A DNA stretch of 38,842 nucleotides from Candidatus Aminicenantota bacterium (GCA_011772425.1 WVZO01000398.1:1954-40795), one strand, 5' to 3'; numbered from the stretch's first letter, positions 7,898-17,049 are shown. Made by a program: numbers and translations. The notes: a model not told the origin generated them from the sequence alone.

Positions 7898-8965
7898 TCA
7901 ATTCATTTTCTTGTTTTTGTTTTTTTCCTCGTTGGAGAATGTGATATGGAAGGTGGTACCGTTTTTGCGATCCAGGTGGATTTTTCCTGCCAATTGTTCG
8001 GTTAGCAGGATTACCAGTCGGATGCCGAGGGTTTCGGTATTTTCCCAGTCCAGGTTTTCGCCGATACCAGGGCCACTGTCCCCAACTGTTAGATGAAAAT
8101 GATTATCTTCGAGTTCCATCCGGATGGTGATAGTTAATTTTTCATCATTTTTGAACCCGTACTTCAATGAATTAGTCACCAGTTCCGTGATGATCAATCC
8201 CAGGGGAATGGCAGCATCCGCGCCCAAATATATATCATTAATATCAATAATTAATTCAATTCTATCCCGGGGGATGGAGTAAGATATAATCAAGGAATTG
8301 GCGAGATCATAGATATAGTCGTGAAAGTCAATGTTGACCAGGTCGCTGCTGCAGTAGAGTTTTTCATGAAGCATGGCAATGGAATTGATGCAGGTTCGAC
8401 TTTCGGCAAGGGCAGTGCGGGCTTTCTTATCTTTAATGTAACTGTTTTGAATATTCAGGAGACTGGAAACCATGGCCATGTTGTTTTTGACCCGGTGATG
8501 AATCTCTTTCAGCAGGAGGTCTTTTTCCTTTAATGTTTCTTTATCCTTTCTTAATTGATCTTCTGCCTTTTTCATCCTCAGCATGGCATTGACCTGGGCC
8601 ACCATTTCTACATGATCAATGGGTTTGGAAAGAAATGCATCCGCACCGCTTTCCCATGCTTTAACTCTGGCTTGGGAATCGGCTTTTACCCCGGTAAACA
8701 TGATAATGGGAATATGTTTGGTATCTTCATGGACTCTTAACCACTGGCACGCGTTATACCCATTCATATCCGGCATACGAGTATCCAGCAGGATGACATC
8801 CGGCAGTTCTTTATGAGCACAATCAATCCCTTGTCTCCCGGATTGAGCGGTCAACACTTTCAGCCAGGGCATTAATTGTTTACATATCAGTACCAGCAAA
8901 TCCAGGAGATCTTCCTGGTCAACTATAATTAAAATCTTACCCGTTAATGTAATACGTTTCTCCAT
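7898..8965 (-). CDS. hybrid response regulator / HisKA_2-type histidine kinase
   Basis: A 355-aa soluble signalling protein. Residues 6-130 form a receiver domain with phospho-acceptor D61 in LPDVILLDTRMPDMNGY and conserved K114 in FLSKPID. A coiled linker (about 131-152) leads to a HisKA_2 dimerisation/phosphoacceptor motif, LLKEIHHRVKNNMAMVSSLL (H156/H157), as in HWE/HisKA_2 kinases. The HATPase domain follows, with LIITELVTNSLKYGF as N box and VGDSGPGIG as G1 box. The order receiver-then-kinase implies that an upstream kinase controls its autophosphorylation. It converges with the sulfatase-like gene; no output partner is adjacent. Confidence 0.85.
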   Translation of the reverse strand: MEKRITLTGKILIIVDQEDLLDLLVLICKQLMPWLKVLTAQSGRQGIDCAHKELPDVILLDTRMPDMNGYNACQWLRVHEDTKHIPIIMFTGVKADSQARVKAWESGADAFLSKPIDHVEMVAQVNAMLRMKKAEDQLRKDKETLKEKDLLLKEIHHRVKNNMAMVSSLLNIQNSYIKDKKARTALAESRTCINSIAMLHEKLYCSSDLVNIDFHDYIYDLANSLIISYSIPRDRIELIIDINDIYLGADAAIPLGLIITELVTNSLKYGFKNDEKLTITIRMELEDNHFHLTVGDSGPGIGENLDWENTETLGIRLVILLTEQLAGKIHLDRKNGTTFHITFSNEEKNKNKKMN

Positions 8966-9235
8966 TCCTCATTGATTTGCAATTTTCATGCCAATCTCGC
9001 AGCAGGAATACACAACCCATTGAAAGCCGCTCAGAAAGAGTATTTGGGGGTTTTTAAAGAAAAGTGGTAAAGATGGTATGAGACAAAAGGTGACAGGGGG
9101 GTGCAACTTTTGTTGCTTTAGCAAAAAATGTCGCAGGGATGGGGGTTCAGTAGGAAGTAAGAAGTAAGAAGTAGGAAGTAGGAAGTAAGCAGTGGATCAG
9201 TGAGTCAGTAAGTCAGTGAGTCAGTACGTCAGAAG
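8966..9235. repeat. intergenic DNA with short-period microsatellites
   Basis: No gene is supported. From about 9148 there is a degenerate 7-bp tandem repeat (AAGTAGG/AAGTAAG, about six units), followed by an 8-bp repeat (GTCAGTGA/GTCAGTAA) to about 9231. The 7-bp motif also precedes the family B copy at 24.1 kb. Confidence 0.6.
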
Positions 9236-9395
9236 AGAAGCTCGAAGGCTTCCCTATCCGCCTGCATTAATGATTTTCTTATAAACAAATATCACTATCC
9301 AGAGAATTTACCTATATGTTTGGGGTGGGGAAGGAAGCCTTCCAGATGGCGCGAATGCGCCTTCTTGGGGAGCCGGAGCATCCGGCTTGACGGGA
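9236..9395 (+). repeat. family B repeat, copy B1
   Basis: Starts AGAAGCTCGAAGGCTTCCC, with an inverted partner GGAAGCCTTCC at 9333-9343 and the perfect hairpin GGCGCGAATGCGCC at 9348-9361. The same parts in the same order occur at 24.1 kb and, inverted, at 38.7 kb. Confidence 0.75.
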
Positions 9396-9421
9396 GGGGG
9401 AAAAGGGTGTATGCTTAAGGT

Positions 9422-9985
9422 ATGCTTCGGATATATTCAGGACTTTATAAAGGCAGGAAACTAAAGACAGTCACGCACCCGGATGTGCGTCCCACCACAG
9501 CCAAAGTCAAACTATCTTTTTTCGATACCTTACAGAACGACATCCGTGAGACTATTTTCCTGGACGGCTTTGGCGGAGTGGGGAATATTGGCATTGAAGC
9601 TCTCTCCCGGGGTGCGGAATACGTGGTGTTTATTGAGATGGTGGGCGAAGTTGTCAAAGTGCTGCGGCATAACCTGGATAAAATCGGGATTTCTTCTGAT
9701 CATTACCGCATCATCAGGGGTGATTACAATCGCAGTGTGATTCAATTGGCAGCAGATGGTTATAAATTTGATATTATATTTCTTGATCCGCCGTACCAGA
9801 TATTGGAATACGCCAACCCGTTGAAAGTGATTTATAAAAGGGATATATTAAGGGATGACGGTATTATTGTTTTGGAGCGTCCTGATCGTATAAGATTTGA
9901 TGCCAAATACTTTGAGTGTTACAAATCGCAGCGATTGGGCAGAAAAGTTTTGGATTATTTCCGCCCCTTTCCCAAAGGCGCGTAA
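9422..9985 (+). CDS. rsmD: 16S rRNA (guanine966-N2)-methyltransferase
   Basis: A 187-aa RsmD-type rRNA methyltransferase, normal length for the family. It opens with LRIYSGLYKGRKL and RPTTAKVKLSFFDTL (23-37), the family signature region. The SAM-binding motif is FLDGFGGVGNIGIEALSRGA (46-65), and the catalytic DPPY motif is at 122-125 (IIFLDPPY). It modifies G966 of 16S rRNA on the assembled 30S subunit. The ATG is preceded closely by AAGG; another ATG at 9412 is out of frame. Its stop lies one base from the end of the convergent regulator gene. Confidence 0.9.
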   Translation: MLRIYSGLYKGRKLKTVTHPDVRPTTAKVKLSFFDTLQNDIRETIFLDGFGGVGNIGIEALSRGAEYVVFIEMVGEVVKVLRHNLDKIGISSDHYRIIRGDYNRSVIQLAADGYKFDIIFLDPPYQILEYANPLKVIYKRDILRDDGIIVLERPDRIRFDAKYFECYKSQRLGRKVLDYFRPFPKGA

Positions 9986-9986
9986 A

Positions 9987-11123
9987 TTACGATGTGATTG
10001 CTTCCTTGAAGGCGGCAATTCGTTTGGGGAGAATCTCTTTTAACAGGAATTCCGGCGGTATCTTCCGGGAATCGATCAGCATACCCCAGGAATACACGCC
10101 AAGGGGAATCGTAACAGACATTTTTCCATCTTTAAGGTCAAAGATAATATAATTACCCAGGTCGGGGTATTTTGCCTTTATCAGGGCTTCATGAACAACA
10201 TAGGTAATTTGAGTAAAAACATGGCACACACCCTCCCGGGAATTGTAACCGGCCACCATCCGGCCGCCGGGGAGCGCCCATATCGCCGTTGAAAAAAGTG
10301 CATCGCCAAGCTCTTTTTTCAAGCTTTCAACCAGGTAGTTAAATGGCCTGTGATCTGTTTTGACCTCTTTTTCCAACTCCCGGTGTTGTTTACCTATTTC
10401 GGGTTCAATGGTATCTTTTTGAGGCTCTAATTTTTTTTTCTTTTTTTCATCCAACAGCTTTGATGTTTCAAGTAAGACCTGGGTAAACGATTTATATATC
10501 TTTTCTTTTCTTCGATGGTTCAGGTATTCGATACTAATCTCTTTATTTTCAATCGACTGATCCAGGAAATCCACCAGGGCTTCTTCCCTGGAAGCCTCGA
10601 CAGCTTCAATATCTACAACTTTTCCATTATTGAAGAATATTCTAACATTTCTATTCTCTATTTTTATTGTCATAACCCCGGTACGCCGCTCCATTTCCAG
10701 TACCTGCATAATTGCCTCAAGGCTCAAGCCGGAGATAGAATCTTTATGTTTCCTCTTCTTCAGAACCGCTTCTATTTTTTCTTTAAGATTTACCATATTC
10801 AGCGGTTTACCCAGGAGATCGATTATACCGTACTCCAGCAGTTTGTGATGGATATTGTTCACGCTGTAAGCCGTAATAATAATGATAGGAAACCATATTT
10901 TCCGGTTACAGAGTTCTGTCAGGAGTTGTGCCCCACTCATAACCGGCATATGGATATCCAGCAGTGCCAGGTCAATCTTATCTTTTTCAATGATATACAG
11001 TGCTTGCTCGCCGTTGTAAGCTATTTTTATAATGTATTCAATCCCGATTTTTTCTATGGCTGCTTTAATTAATTCGATAACCTTCTTATCATCTTCCACG
11101 ATCAATATCGTTTGTTTTGCCAT
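9987..11123 (-). CDS. receiver-DUF4388 response regulator with C-terminal roadblock-like domain
   Basis: 378 aa. Residues 4-120 are a CheY-like receiver (phospho-acceptor D56 in LALLDIHMPVMSG, conserved K in LGKPLN). Residues about 130-225 resemble DUF4388 (GLSLEAIMQVLEMERRTGVMT, then FFNNGKVVDIEA and EALVDFLD), a domain common in gliding-motility and gene-regulation proteins of deltaproteobacteria and cyanobacteria. A Lys/Glu-rich linker leads to a C-terminal roadblock/LC7-like region (ALFSTAIWALPGGRMVAGYN onward), which may bind a small GTPase or self-associate; that part is tentative. AAAAGGTG precedes the ATG. No DNA-binding domain is present. Confidence 0.75.
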   Translation of the reverse strand: MAKQTILIVEDDKKVIELIKAAIEKIGIEYIIKIAYNGEQALYIIEKDKIDLALLDIHMPVMSGAQLLTELCNRKIWFPIIIITAYSVNNIHHKLLEYGIIDLLGKPLNMVNLKEKIEAVLKKRKHKDSISGLSLEAIMQVLEMERRTGVMTIKIENRNVRIFFNNGKVVDIEAVEASREEALVDFLDQSIENKEISIEYLNHRRKEKIYKSFTQVLLETSKLLDEKKKKKLEPQKDTIEPEIGKQHRELEKEVKTDHRPFNYLVESLKKELGDALFSTAIWALPGGRMVAGYNSREGVCHVFTQITYVVHEALIKAKYPDLGNYIIFDLKDGKMSVTIPLGVYSWGMLIDSRKIPPEFLLKEILPKRIAAFKEAITS

Positions 11124-11161
11124 AAATCACCTTTTCTTATTTGACTATATTCTCTTTTTGC

Positions 11162-11190
11162 TTTTTATCACAGGGGGAAAACAATGTCAA
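11162..11190 (-). promoter_or_regulatory. promoter of the receiver-DUF4388 gene
   Basis: Minus strand TTGACA (11185-11190), 17-nt spacer, TAAAAA (11162-11167), about 38 nt before the ATG at 11123. Confidence 0.5.
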
Positions 11191-11223
11191 GAATTTTTTT
11201 TACCGGTTTTTCTTGCATTTTTC

Positions 11224-11253
11224 TTGCATGTCCCCTTTTTCATTTGGTAAAAT
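11224..11253 (+). promoter_or_regulatory. candidate promoter of the lactate permease gene
   Basis: TTGCAT (11224-11229), 18-nt spacer, TAAAAT (11248-11253), in the divergent region. It leaves a leader of roughly 95 nt before the ATG. Confidence 0.4.
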
Positions 11254-11354
11254 AGGAAATTAAATATTCCAACTCGCTCTGCGGTATTTATCGACGTATG
11301 AGCACAAGGGGGATTAAGGATTGAGAAGTAAATATTAAAAAATGAGGTGTGAAT

Positions 11355-13079
11355 ATGAGTTTAGGACTTCAGGCCCTGCTGGCTGCGATGCCTATTATCG
11401 CTGCTGCTGTGTTGTTGGTTGGTTTCCGCTGGCCAGCTAAACGGGCCATGCCTATCGTTTATGCTGCTGCCGTTCTAATCGCATTTTTTGCCTGGCAGAT
11501 GCCGGCAAAGCGAATATTTGCATCAACGATTCAAGGACTTATAATTACCTTTTCTATTTTATGGATCATTTTTGGTGCGATATTACTCTTAAATACGCTT
11601 AAATATTCCGGTGCGATATCAGTCATCCGTAAAGGGTTTACAGATATTAGCCCGGACCGCAGGGTCCAGGTTATCATTGTTGCCTGGTTATTTGGTTCGT
11701 TTATTGAAGGGGCCTCGGGTTTTGGGACTCCGGCAGCTATTGCGGCTCCACTATTGGTTGCTTTAGGATTTCCGGCATTGGCTGCTGTAATGATGGGCAT
11801 GATGATTCAAAGCACCCCGGTTTCTTTCGGGGCTGTGGGCACTCCTATTTTAATTGGAGTCCCGGCTGGTCTCAAAGATGAAATAATCGTTCAAAACTTA
11901 ACCGCAGCCGGGTCCACGTGGGATCACTTCCTGCAAATTATCACTTCCCAGGTTGCTGTTACCCACGCCATTGTGGGTATGTTGATCCCGCTTTTTATGG
12001 TCATGATGATGACGCGGTTTTTCGGTCCCCAAAAATCCTGGACCGAAGGTTTATCCATTGCCCCCTTTGCCCTTTTCGGCGGCATTGCCTTTACCCTTCC
12101 CTATGCGTTAACCGGTGTTTTTATCGGAGCTGAATTTCCATCTCTTATCGGCGCTTTAATCGGTCTGGCCATAGTAACCCTGGCCGCCAAAAAAAAATTT
12201 TTGCTGCCCAAAGATACATGGGAATTCGCACCTGCTTCCCAATGGCCGGTGCAGTGGATGAGTAAGCTGGAAATCAAAATGGAGACGCTGCCCAATCAGA
12301 AACAAATGTCCGGGGTCCTGGCCTGGACTCCTTATGTGATGGTGGCGCTCATTCTTGTCCTGACCCGTATGCCTGAGTTTGGAATAGGCACTATCCTGAG
12401 AAAGGTTACGTTAAATTGGACCAACATTTTAGGCGTTGAAGGGATCACTGCCGGCTTTGAGTTTTTATATCTGCCGGGTGGTATTCTTGTACTTGTGGTA
12501 TTAATTACTTATTTTCTCCACCGTATGAAGTTTACCGAGATGAAAAAGGCAATCGGAGAATCCGGTAAAATTTTATTTGGTGCTGGATTTGTACTCATAT
12601 TTACTGTTCCCATGGTACGTATTTTGATAAACTCAGGTGTGAATGAACTGGGCATTTCCAGCATGCCTGTGGCAATGGCTGAATGGGTGGCAGCAGCAGT
12701 GGGCAGTATTTTCCCGATGTTTGCTGCAAGTATAGGTGCTTTTGGTGCGTTTATAGCCGGTAGTAATACGGTCAGCAACATGATGTTGTGTAAATTCCAA
12801 TTTGAAACAGCTGTGAAATTGGCACTGCCGGGAACGCTTATAGTGGCGCTTCAGGCTGTGGGTGCTGCAGCCGGAAACATGATTGCTATTCATAATGTGG
12901 TAGCGGCATCGGCAACAGTAGGTTTGTTGGGGCAGGAAGGCCAAACCCTGCGGCGAACGATAATTCCAACGATTTATTATTGTCTGCTAACCGGATTAAT
13001 TGGATTAGCAGCGATTCATCTGCTTAGAATCTCAGACCCGTTGACCAATTATCTGACATCACTGGCATTGGGAAGATAA
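11355..13079 (+). CDS. lctP: L-lactate permease family transporter
   Basis: A 574-aa polytopic inner-membrane protein of the LctP/LldP family (usual length about 550), importing L-lactate and related 2-hydroxy acids with protons. Diagnostic stretches are [38 protein letters not shown] and, near the end, [20 protein letters not shown]-like sequence. A dozen or more hydrophobic helices are visible. The frame opens at a GTG two codons earlier, but GAGGTG with 5-nt spacing supports the ATG at 11355. It sits alone, divergent from the receiver gene, with no lactate dehydrogenase next to it; the GlcD-like enzyme at 4.4-5.8 kb is the nearest candidate partner. Confidence 0.9.
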   Translation: MSLGLQALLAAMPIIAAAVLLVGFRWPAKRAMPIVYAAAVLIAFFAWQMPAKRIFASTIQGLIITFSILWIIFGAILLLNTLKYSGAISVIRKGFTDISPDRRVQVIIVAWLFGSFIEGASGFGTPAAIAAPLLVALGFPALAAVMMGMMIQSTPVSFGAVGTPILIGVPAGLKDEIIVQNLTAAGSTWDHFLQIITSQVAVTHAIVGMLIPLFMVMMMTRFFGPQKSWTEGLSIAPFALFGGIAFTLPYALTGVFIGAEFPSLIGALIGLAIVTLAAKKKFLLPKDTWEFAPASQWPVQWMSKLEIKMETLPNQKQMSGVLAWTPYVMVALILVLTRMPEFGIGTILRKVTLNWTNILGVEGITAGFEFLYLPGGILVLVVLITYFLHRMKFTEMKKAIGESGKILFGAGFVLIFTVPMVRILINSGVNELGISSMPVAMAEWVAAAVGSIFPMFAASIGAFGAFIAGSNTVSNMMLCKFQFETAVKLALPGTLIVALQAVGAAAGNMIAIHNVVAASATVGLLGQEGQTLRRTIIPTIYYCLLTGLIGLAAIHLLRISDPLTNYLTSLALGR

Positions 13080-13096
13080 GGAAACGGATTAGAAAT

Positions 13097-13144
13097 CAAC
13101 AAATTTGTTGCTCCAACAAAATTGTTTCCCCAACAAAATTGTTG
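13097..13144. promoter_or_regulatory. three A/T palindromes at exact 17-bp spacing
   Basis: CAACAAATTTGTTG (13097-13110), CAACAAAATTGTTT (13114-13127) and CAACAAAATTGTTG (13131-13144), each starting 17 bp after the previous one and separated by CTC or CCC-like triplets. They lie just past the lactate permease stop. They could be tandem operators or a processing/termination region. Confidence 0.6.
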
Positions 13145-13218
13145 TATAAAAAATTAAAAAAAATTCTTCTGTAAATGTTTATTATTAAAGCGTTTTTGAA
13201 ATAGTTATGGATCGGCAG

Positions 13219-13246
13219 TTGATTTTTGCTTTTTTTTATTTAATAT
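13219..13246 (+). promoter_or_regulatory. candidate promoter of the pentapeptide gene
   Basis: TTGATT (13219-13224), 16-nt T-rich spacer, TAATAT (13241-13246), about 90 nt before the ATG at 13336. Confidence 0.35.
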
Positions 13247-13335
13247 TCTATATAGATTGCATGCGATAACCAAGCGGAGGCAATCAAATGAAAGAATGAG
13301 AGGAGATACATGGACCATCAAAGGGGGTGATCGTT

Positions 13336-14442
13336 ATGTTAGAAAGGGTGAAGACTCTTGTACTAAAGGAGCGCTATCAGAAGGGAGATCGTGATTTTTT
13401 AGGCATATCATTGGAAGGAGAGGAATTAACGAATACTGATCTTGTGGGCGCCAATTTTAATGGAGCCAATTTTAATGGAATCAAATTGGATAAGGTGAAT
13501 TTTCAAAATACCTCATTACGTGAAGCTGATTTCACTGAAACAAAGATTATTGAAGTGGACTTTGGGGCAGCCGACTTGTCTGGTGCCAGGTTCCCGAATA
13601 GCTTTAACGAAAGGTTTAATTACACAATGAATCTTATTAAAGAGGTTTCAAAAAACTTGCGGAAAATTTGCTTTAGTTTAATTATCATTTCACTCTACAT
13701 TGCTTTTACTCTTAGTCATATTGAGGACCAACACCTGTTTATCAAGCACACCCAAATTGAGTTACCAATTGTTAATGTTAAAATACCGAGTTTATGTTTT
13801 CTATATCCGGCCCAATTGGTTATATTGGCTATTTTGGGCACCTTAATTCATATTGGAATTAAAGGGAATTGGTTTCCATTAGATTTGGAAAAAGCACATC
13901 TGGAAGAAATGGATTTAAAGAAATATAATTTTAGAGGAGCAAACCTGAATGATGCTAACCTGGAGAAGGCCATGCTTTGTTGGGTTGATTTTAGAGGTGC
14001 GAAAATGGAGAGGTCAAAATGCAGCGGGGCAATTTTTAGTTGTTCTCAACTGAATGGGGCGTTCTTGAATTTCGCTAAACTCATGAAAACCACATTTCTG
14101 TCCGCTAAATTAAGAGATGCGTATCTTATTAAAACGGATCTGACGGATGCCAATCTTATAAATGTTGATTTTAGTGGTGCAAAGATTTATCTCACCAATT
14201 TTTCCGGGGTTGATCTCAGAGCTGCGAAATTCGATGGCGCCAGTCTTATTTCAGCAAATCTTAAGGGAGCAAAGAATTTAACAGTCGAGCAGCTAGCAAA
14301 AGCGGAAACACTTTATGGTTCTCAGCTGGAACAGGATTTGTTTGAACAACTGCGGGAACGATATCCTTACCTGCTTGAGAAACCGAGATACAAAGATAAA
14401 GATCATAAGAGTGATGAGAAGAAGCTTTATATTGAACAGTAG
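13336..14442 (+). CDS. membrane pentapeptide-repeat protein
   Basis: A 368-aa protein with two blocks of A(D/N)LXX-type pentapeptides forming right-handed quadrilateral beta-helices. The first block is about residues 25-90 (ANFNGANFNG, EADFTET, ADLSGARF). Two hydrophobic membrane helices follow (about 110-130 and 150-175), then a longer second block (about 190-320: GANLNDANLEKA, TDLTDANLINVDFSGA). The tail LTVEQLAKAETLYG is typical of pentapeptide proteins. AAGGGGG supports the ATG at 13336 over the in-frame GTG at 13327. The membrane pair placed between two helices suggests a protein that holds repeat platforms at the membrane. Its target is unknown. It converges on the nuclease operon with a 29-nt gap. 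Confidence 0.8.
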   Translation: MLERVKTLVLKERYQKGDRDFLGISLEGEELTNTDLVGANFNGANFNGIKLDKVNFQNTSLREADFTETKIIEVDFGAADLSGARFPNSFNERFNYTMNLIKEVSKNLRKICFSLIIISLYIAFTLSHIEDQHLFIKHTQIELPIVNVKIPSLCFLYPAQLVILAILGTLIHIGIKGNWFPLDLEKAHLEEMDLKKYNFRGANLNDANLEKAMLCWVDFRGAKMERSKCSGAIFSCSQLNGAFLNFAKLMKTTFLSAKLRDAYLIKTDLTDANLINVDFSGAKIYLTNFSGVDLRAAKFDGASLISANLKGAKNLTVEQLAKAETLYGSQLEQDLFEQLRERYPYLLEKPRYKDKDHKSDEKKLYIEQ

Positions 14443-14471
14443 GTAAGTGATCTCAAAAGACTTCTAATAAA

Positions 14472-15536
14472 TCAATCATCAAATAAACTGGGCATTATTT
14501 CTTTTTCAAGGTCCATGCCCCCTGGTTTGAATTTGCTCACTTGTTTAATAATATTCTCATGAAATTCGTGATCTTTTATCTCAATCACCCATCCTAACCC
14601 TGATTTAAAGGTCAGGACATCTTTTTTAAGCCTATCATTAAGGAAACCTTGCACTGTCATCATGAATTCTTTTAATAGTCGTCTTAAGTGTTTTTTTGCC
14701 GGGCTGTCATCCCAGATTGTATAAAGCTGAAAAGTTACAGCACTTAAAATCTCATCAATTGAGAAGATTACTTCTGTTGGAATTACAGCAGAGCCAACTT
14801 TACATAAAATATGACTCAGAAAGCGTTCATACAATATCCTGCGGCATATTTTTTGTTCATCCTCAGATTGTTGATTAAAAGCAGATGGATCATAAGGAAT
14901 AAAATAAAGGGGACGAGGGTCTGTGCCTTCTTCTATCAACAAAACTTCGACAGGAGATTCGAGGGTCAAATTCATTATTTTTTTGAGATTTTCAGGATAT
15001 TCTATAGTAATCGAACTCTCATTACAGCCGATACCAAAACAACCGGATTCTCCAACCTCAATTTTCACAGATAACAATTCACTTATCAGACTGTCTAGAG
15101 TATCTTGCAGTGCATCTACTTGATCGTTTCTGGTTAAATAAGCTAAGACTCCCTGAGAATGGTTTCTTAATCCTATCGCCAATACTTCAGCCGCTGTAGG
15201 CCCTGAAATAACCAGTAAACTTTTTGCTTGAAGCGCTGTGGATGATTTTACCCCAAATGAACTTTTTTTGCATTCAAGGATACAAATTTTAGTACGATCA
15301 TCATTTGCTAAAACCATATCAGGCACAGCGCTGTCCTGGTATTCAGTTTTAGATTCATTTATTTTTAACCTGATATCGGGAGGAATTACAAGCCGAGGAC
15401 CTATGGAGTAAATACTGAAACCGCTTTCATAAAATATCGGCCTCTCAGCAAAATCCGGTTTGGATTGAGATAACCATATAGCCAAATTCAATTGAAAAAG
15501 AGGGTCTCCACAGAGCGTCTCAACGGGAAGAGTCAT
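14472..15536 (-). CDS. putative PD-(D/E)XK nuclease-fold protein, second gene of an unknown pair
   Basis: A 354-aa protein I cannot assign to a named family. Residues 72-90 read PDMVLANDDRTKICILECK, matching the PD-(D/E)XK core: PD at 72-73 on one strand, then E88-C-K90 on the next, with Q103 in the following helix (ALQAKSLLVISG) as in many restriction-like nucleases. An N-terminal acidic helix (E31, E37) could add a metal ligand. The C-terminal 200 residues are unrecognised. It overlaps the end of the upstream gene by 17 nt, so the two are translationally coupled. No methyltransferase accompanies it, which argues against an ordinary restriction-modification pair. The catalytic role is inference from the motif. 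Confidence 0.6.
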   Translation of the reverse strand: MTLPVETLCGDPLFQLNLAIWLSQSKPDFAERPIFYESGFSIYSIGPRLVIPPDIRLKINESKTEYQDSAVPDMVLANDDRTKICILECKKSSFGVKSSTALQAKSLLVISGPTAAEVLAIGLRNHSQGVLAYLTRNDQVDALQDTLDSLISELLSVKIEVGESGCFGIGCNESSITIEYPENLKKIMNLTLESPVEVLLIEEGTDPRPLYFIPYDPSAFNQQSEDEQKICRRILYERFLSHILCKVGSAVIPTEVIFSIDEILSAVTFQLYTIWDDSPAKKHLRRLLKEFMMTVQGFLNDRLKKDVLTFKSGLGWVIEIKDHEFHENIIKQVSKFKPGGMDLEKEIMPSLFDD

Positions 15537-16776
15537 ATTTTACACCCCTGGAAGTCATCTCAGCGATATCACTGTACTTTGTCTTCCCTACATATACATC
15601 CGCAGCAGGATCGATATAGCTTTGAATATTCGTCACCAGTCGATGGACGGTATTTCCGCATGTTCCTTTAGGAATAATCGCCAATAAATGTTTATCGGTG
15701 ATTTCCAGGAAAATAGGCTGCCAGAGATGCCTGTCAACTCCATAAACGTGAATTTTTCTGGGGCCCAATTTTATGGGATTCCCCCATAAACGGAATTTAT
15801 TTCTACTCCTGCTAAAAGTAGACTTAACCCAATAGTCAAAGGTTTCCTGGTTCAGTGGCTCTTTAAATTTAATAGACAACGGAGAACCGATTAGTTTTTG
15901 GAAAGTCCGCGGAATTCTTATATTTTGGTCTTGGATGGAATACCAAACTTTATCTTCCGTTATTTTCATGAGTTCGTCGTAAATACGCTGGATGTAAATA
16001 ATATGGCTGCGGTGGTCGCGGAAATTACCGCTCCTGTTTGTAACTTTACCGTCACTATAGAAATCATGCCCCCCACGTCCTACCGGGGATGGAAATCTTA
16101 GTTGGCTTATGGCATAAAGCGGAAAATAGATTTCTTGAAGTTGATTCAATTTTTCCTGGACCACTGATATTTTATCGACAAGTGAGAATTTTGAAGCTCG
16201 ACGCTCCACGATTTCCATATAATCCTCTTCCACTTCCTCTTCGTCTTCATCCCACAACTCTGGGTCATTATCGATTTGGTAAATACTTTCGTGCTGAAAT
16301 AAAATCCTGGCATACCGATTGGGACGGTTTAATTGAACGACTCTTTCCCATAATACATTAAACGTCAACCCACTCAGCCAAACATGGTCCAGTTCAGGGG
16401 AGTTGTATACTAAATTCTTTACCCAGCGATCACTCTTCTGGCTCTCATGAAGAGTATAGATAACAAAATATCGAGGACTTAGAATTTCTAGAAATCCCAT
16501 ATATTCATTATCTTCCGTTTTTGTTTCTTGAAGTTTGAACAGTTTATTATCGATCCGGGTTGATACGATACCCTGTGAATTTAAGATATCGGTAACTGAT
16601 TTGACATTTCCGGAATCTCCCACATGTTCTAGCATATAACTTTTTACTAAAGGGCGCCTGATTTTTCTACCGTCCAGTTCTTCCATTCTTTCCGCCGAAT
16701 AGCCATCCATATATCGGATCATTTGCTCCCGCGATTTTATGGGCATTATTTCATTGGAAATATTTAAATCACTCAT
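15520..16776 (-). CDS. unrecognised protein, first gene of the nuclease operon
   Basis: A 418-aa soluble-looking protein with no signal peptide, membrane segment, Walker motif or known catalytic signature that I can see. A very acidic patch (EDEEEVEEDYMEI, about 196-210) separates an N-terminal half containing a possible winged-helix-like stretch (SVTDILNSQGIVSTRIDN) from a C-terminal half rich in basic and aromatic residues. The start is supported by GAGG and a strong promoter upstream. Its strict coupling to the nuclease-like gene suggests a partner, sensor or specificity subunit. Function unknown. Confidence 0.65.
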   Translation of the reverse strand: MSDLNISNEIMPIKSREQMIRYMDGYSAERMEELDGRKIRRPLVKSYMLEHVGDSGNVKSVTDILNSQGIVSTRIDNKLFKLQETKTEDNEYMGFLEILSPRYFVIYTLHESQKSDRWVKNLVYNSPELDHVWLSGLTFNVLWERVVQLNRPNRYARILFQHESIYQIDNDPELWDEDEEEVEEDYMEIVERRASKFSLVDKISVVQEKLNQLQEIYFPLYAISQLRFPSPVGRGGHDFYSDGKVTNRSGNFRDHRSHIIYIQRIYDELMKITEDKVWYSIQDQNIRIPRTFQKLIGSPLSIKFKEPLNQETFDYWVKSTFSRSRNKFRLWGNPIKLGPRKIHVYGVDRHLWQPIFLEITDKHLLAIIPKGTCGNTVHRLVTNIQSYIDPAADVYVGKTKYSDIAEMTSRGVKYDSSR

Positions 16777-16803
16777 TAGCGCCTCGATTTCTAGATTTTA
16801 AGA

Positions 16804-16832
16804 ATAGTAACAGAACGCAAAACAATTGTCAA
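16804..16832 (-). promoter_or_regulatory. promoter of the two-gene nuclease operon
   Basis: Minus strand TTGACA (16827-16832), 17-nt spacer, TACTAT (16804-16809), about 27 nt before the ATG at 16776. Confidence 0.6.
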
Positions 16833-17049
16833 CTTGAAATCATAAATTACAAACAATTGGTTTAAAACAAACGCAAGAGAAAAATGCTGACCCTGGTGAA
16901 ATCCAGGGATGGGACTTTAAAATTCGGATTTTTGGGGGAAGATGTTGCCAGGCAAAATAGTATGTGCGGACAAAAAAGCCGATCAGTACTTGACTATAGG
17001 GGGAAAATACACAGGAAAATACAAGCGTAAAAATACCTTTTGCGCTTGT

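Noticed and set aside
7869-8096. 75-aa plus-strand frame after the sulfatase-like gene
   Set aside because: Antisense to the kinase C-terminus, with hydrophobic composition caused by complementing its Lys/Asn-rich end.
14472-16776. Conventional type II restriction-modification system
   Set aside because: No methyltransferase motifs in either protein and none adjacent.
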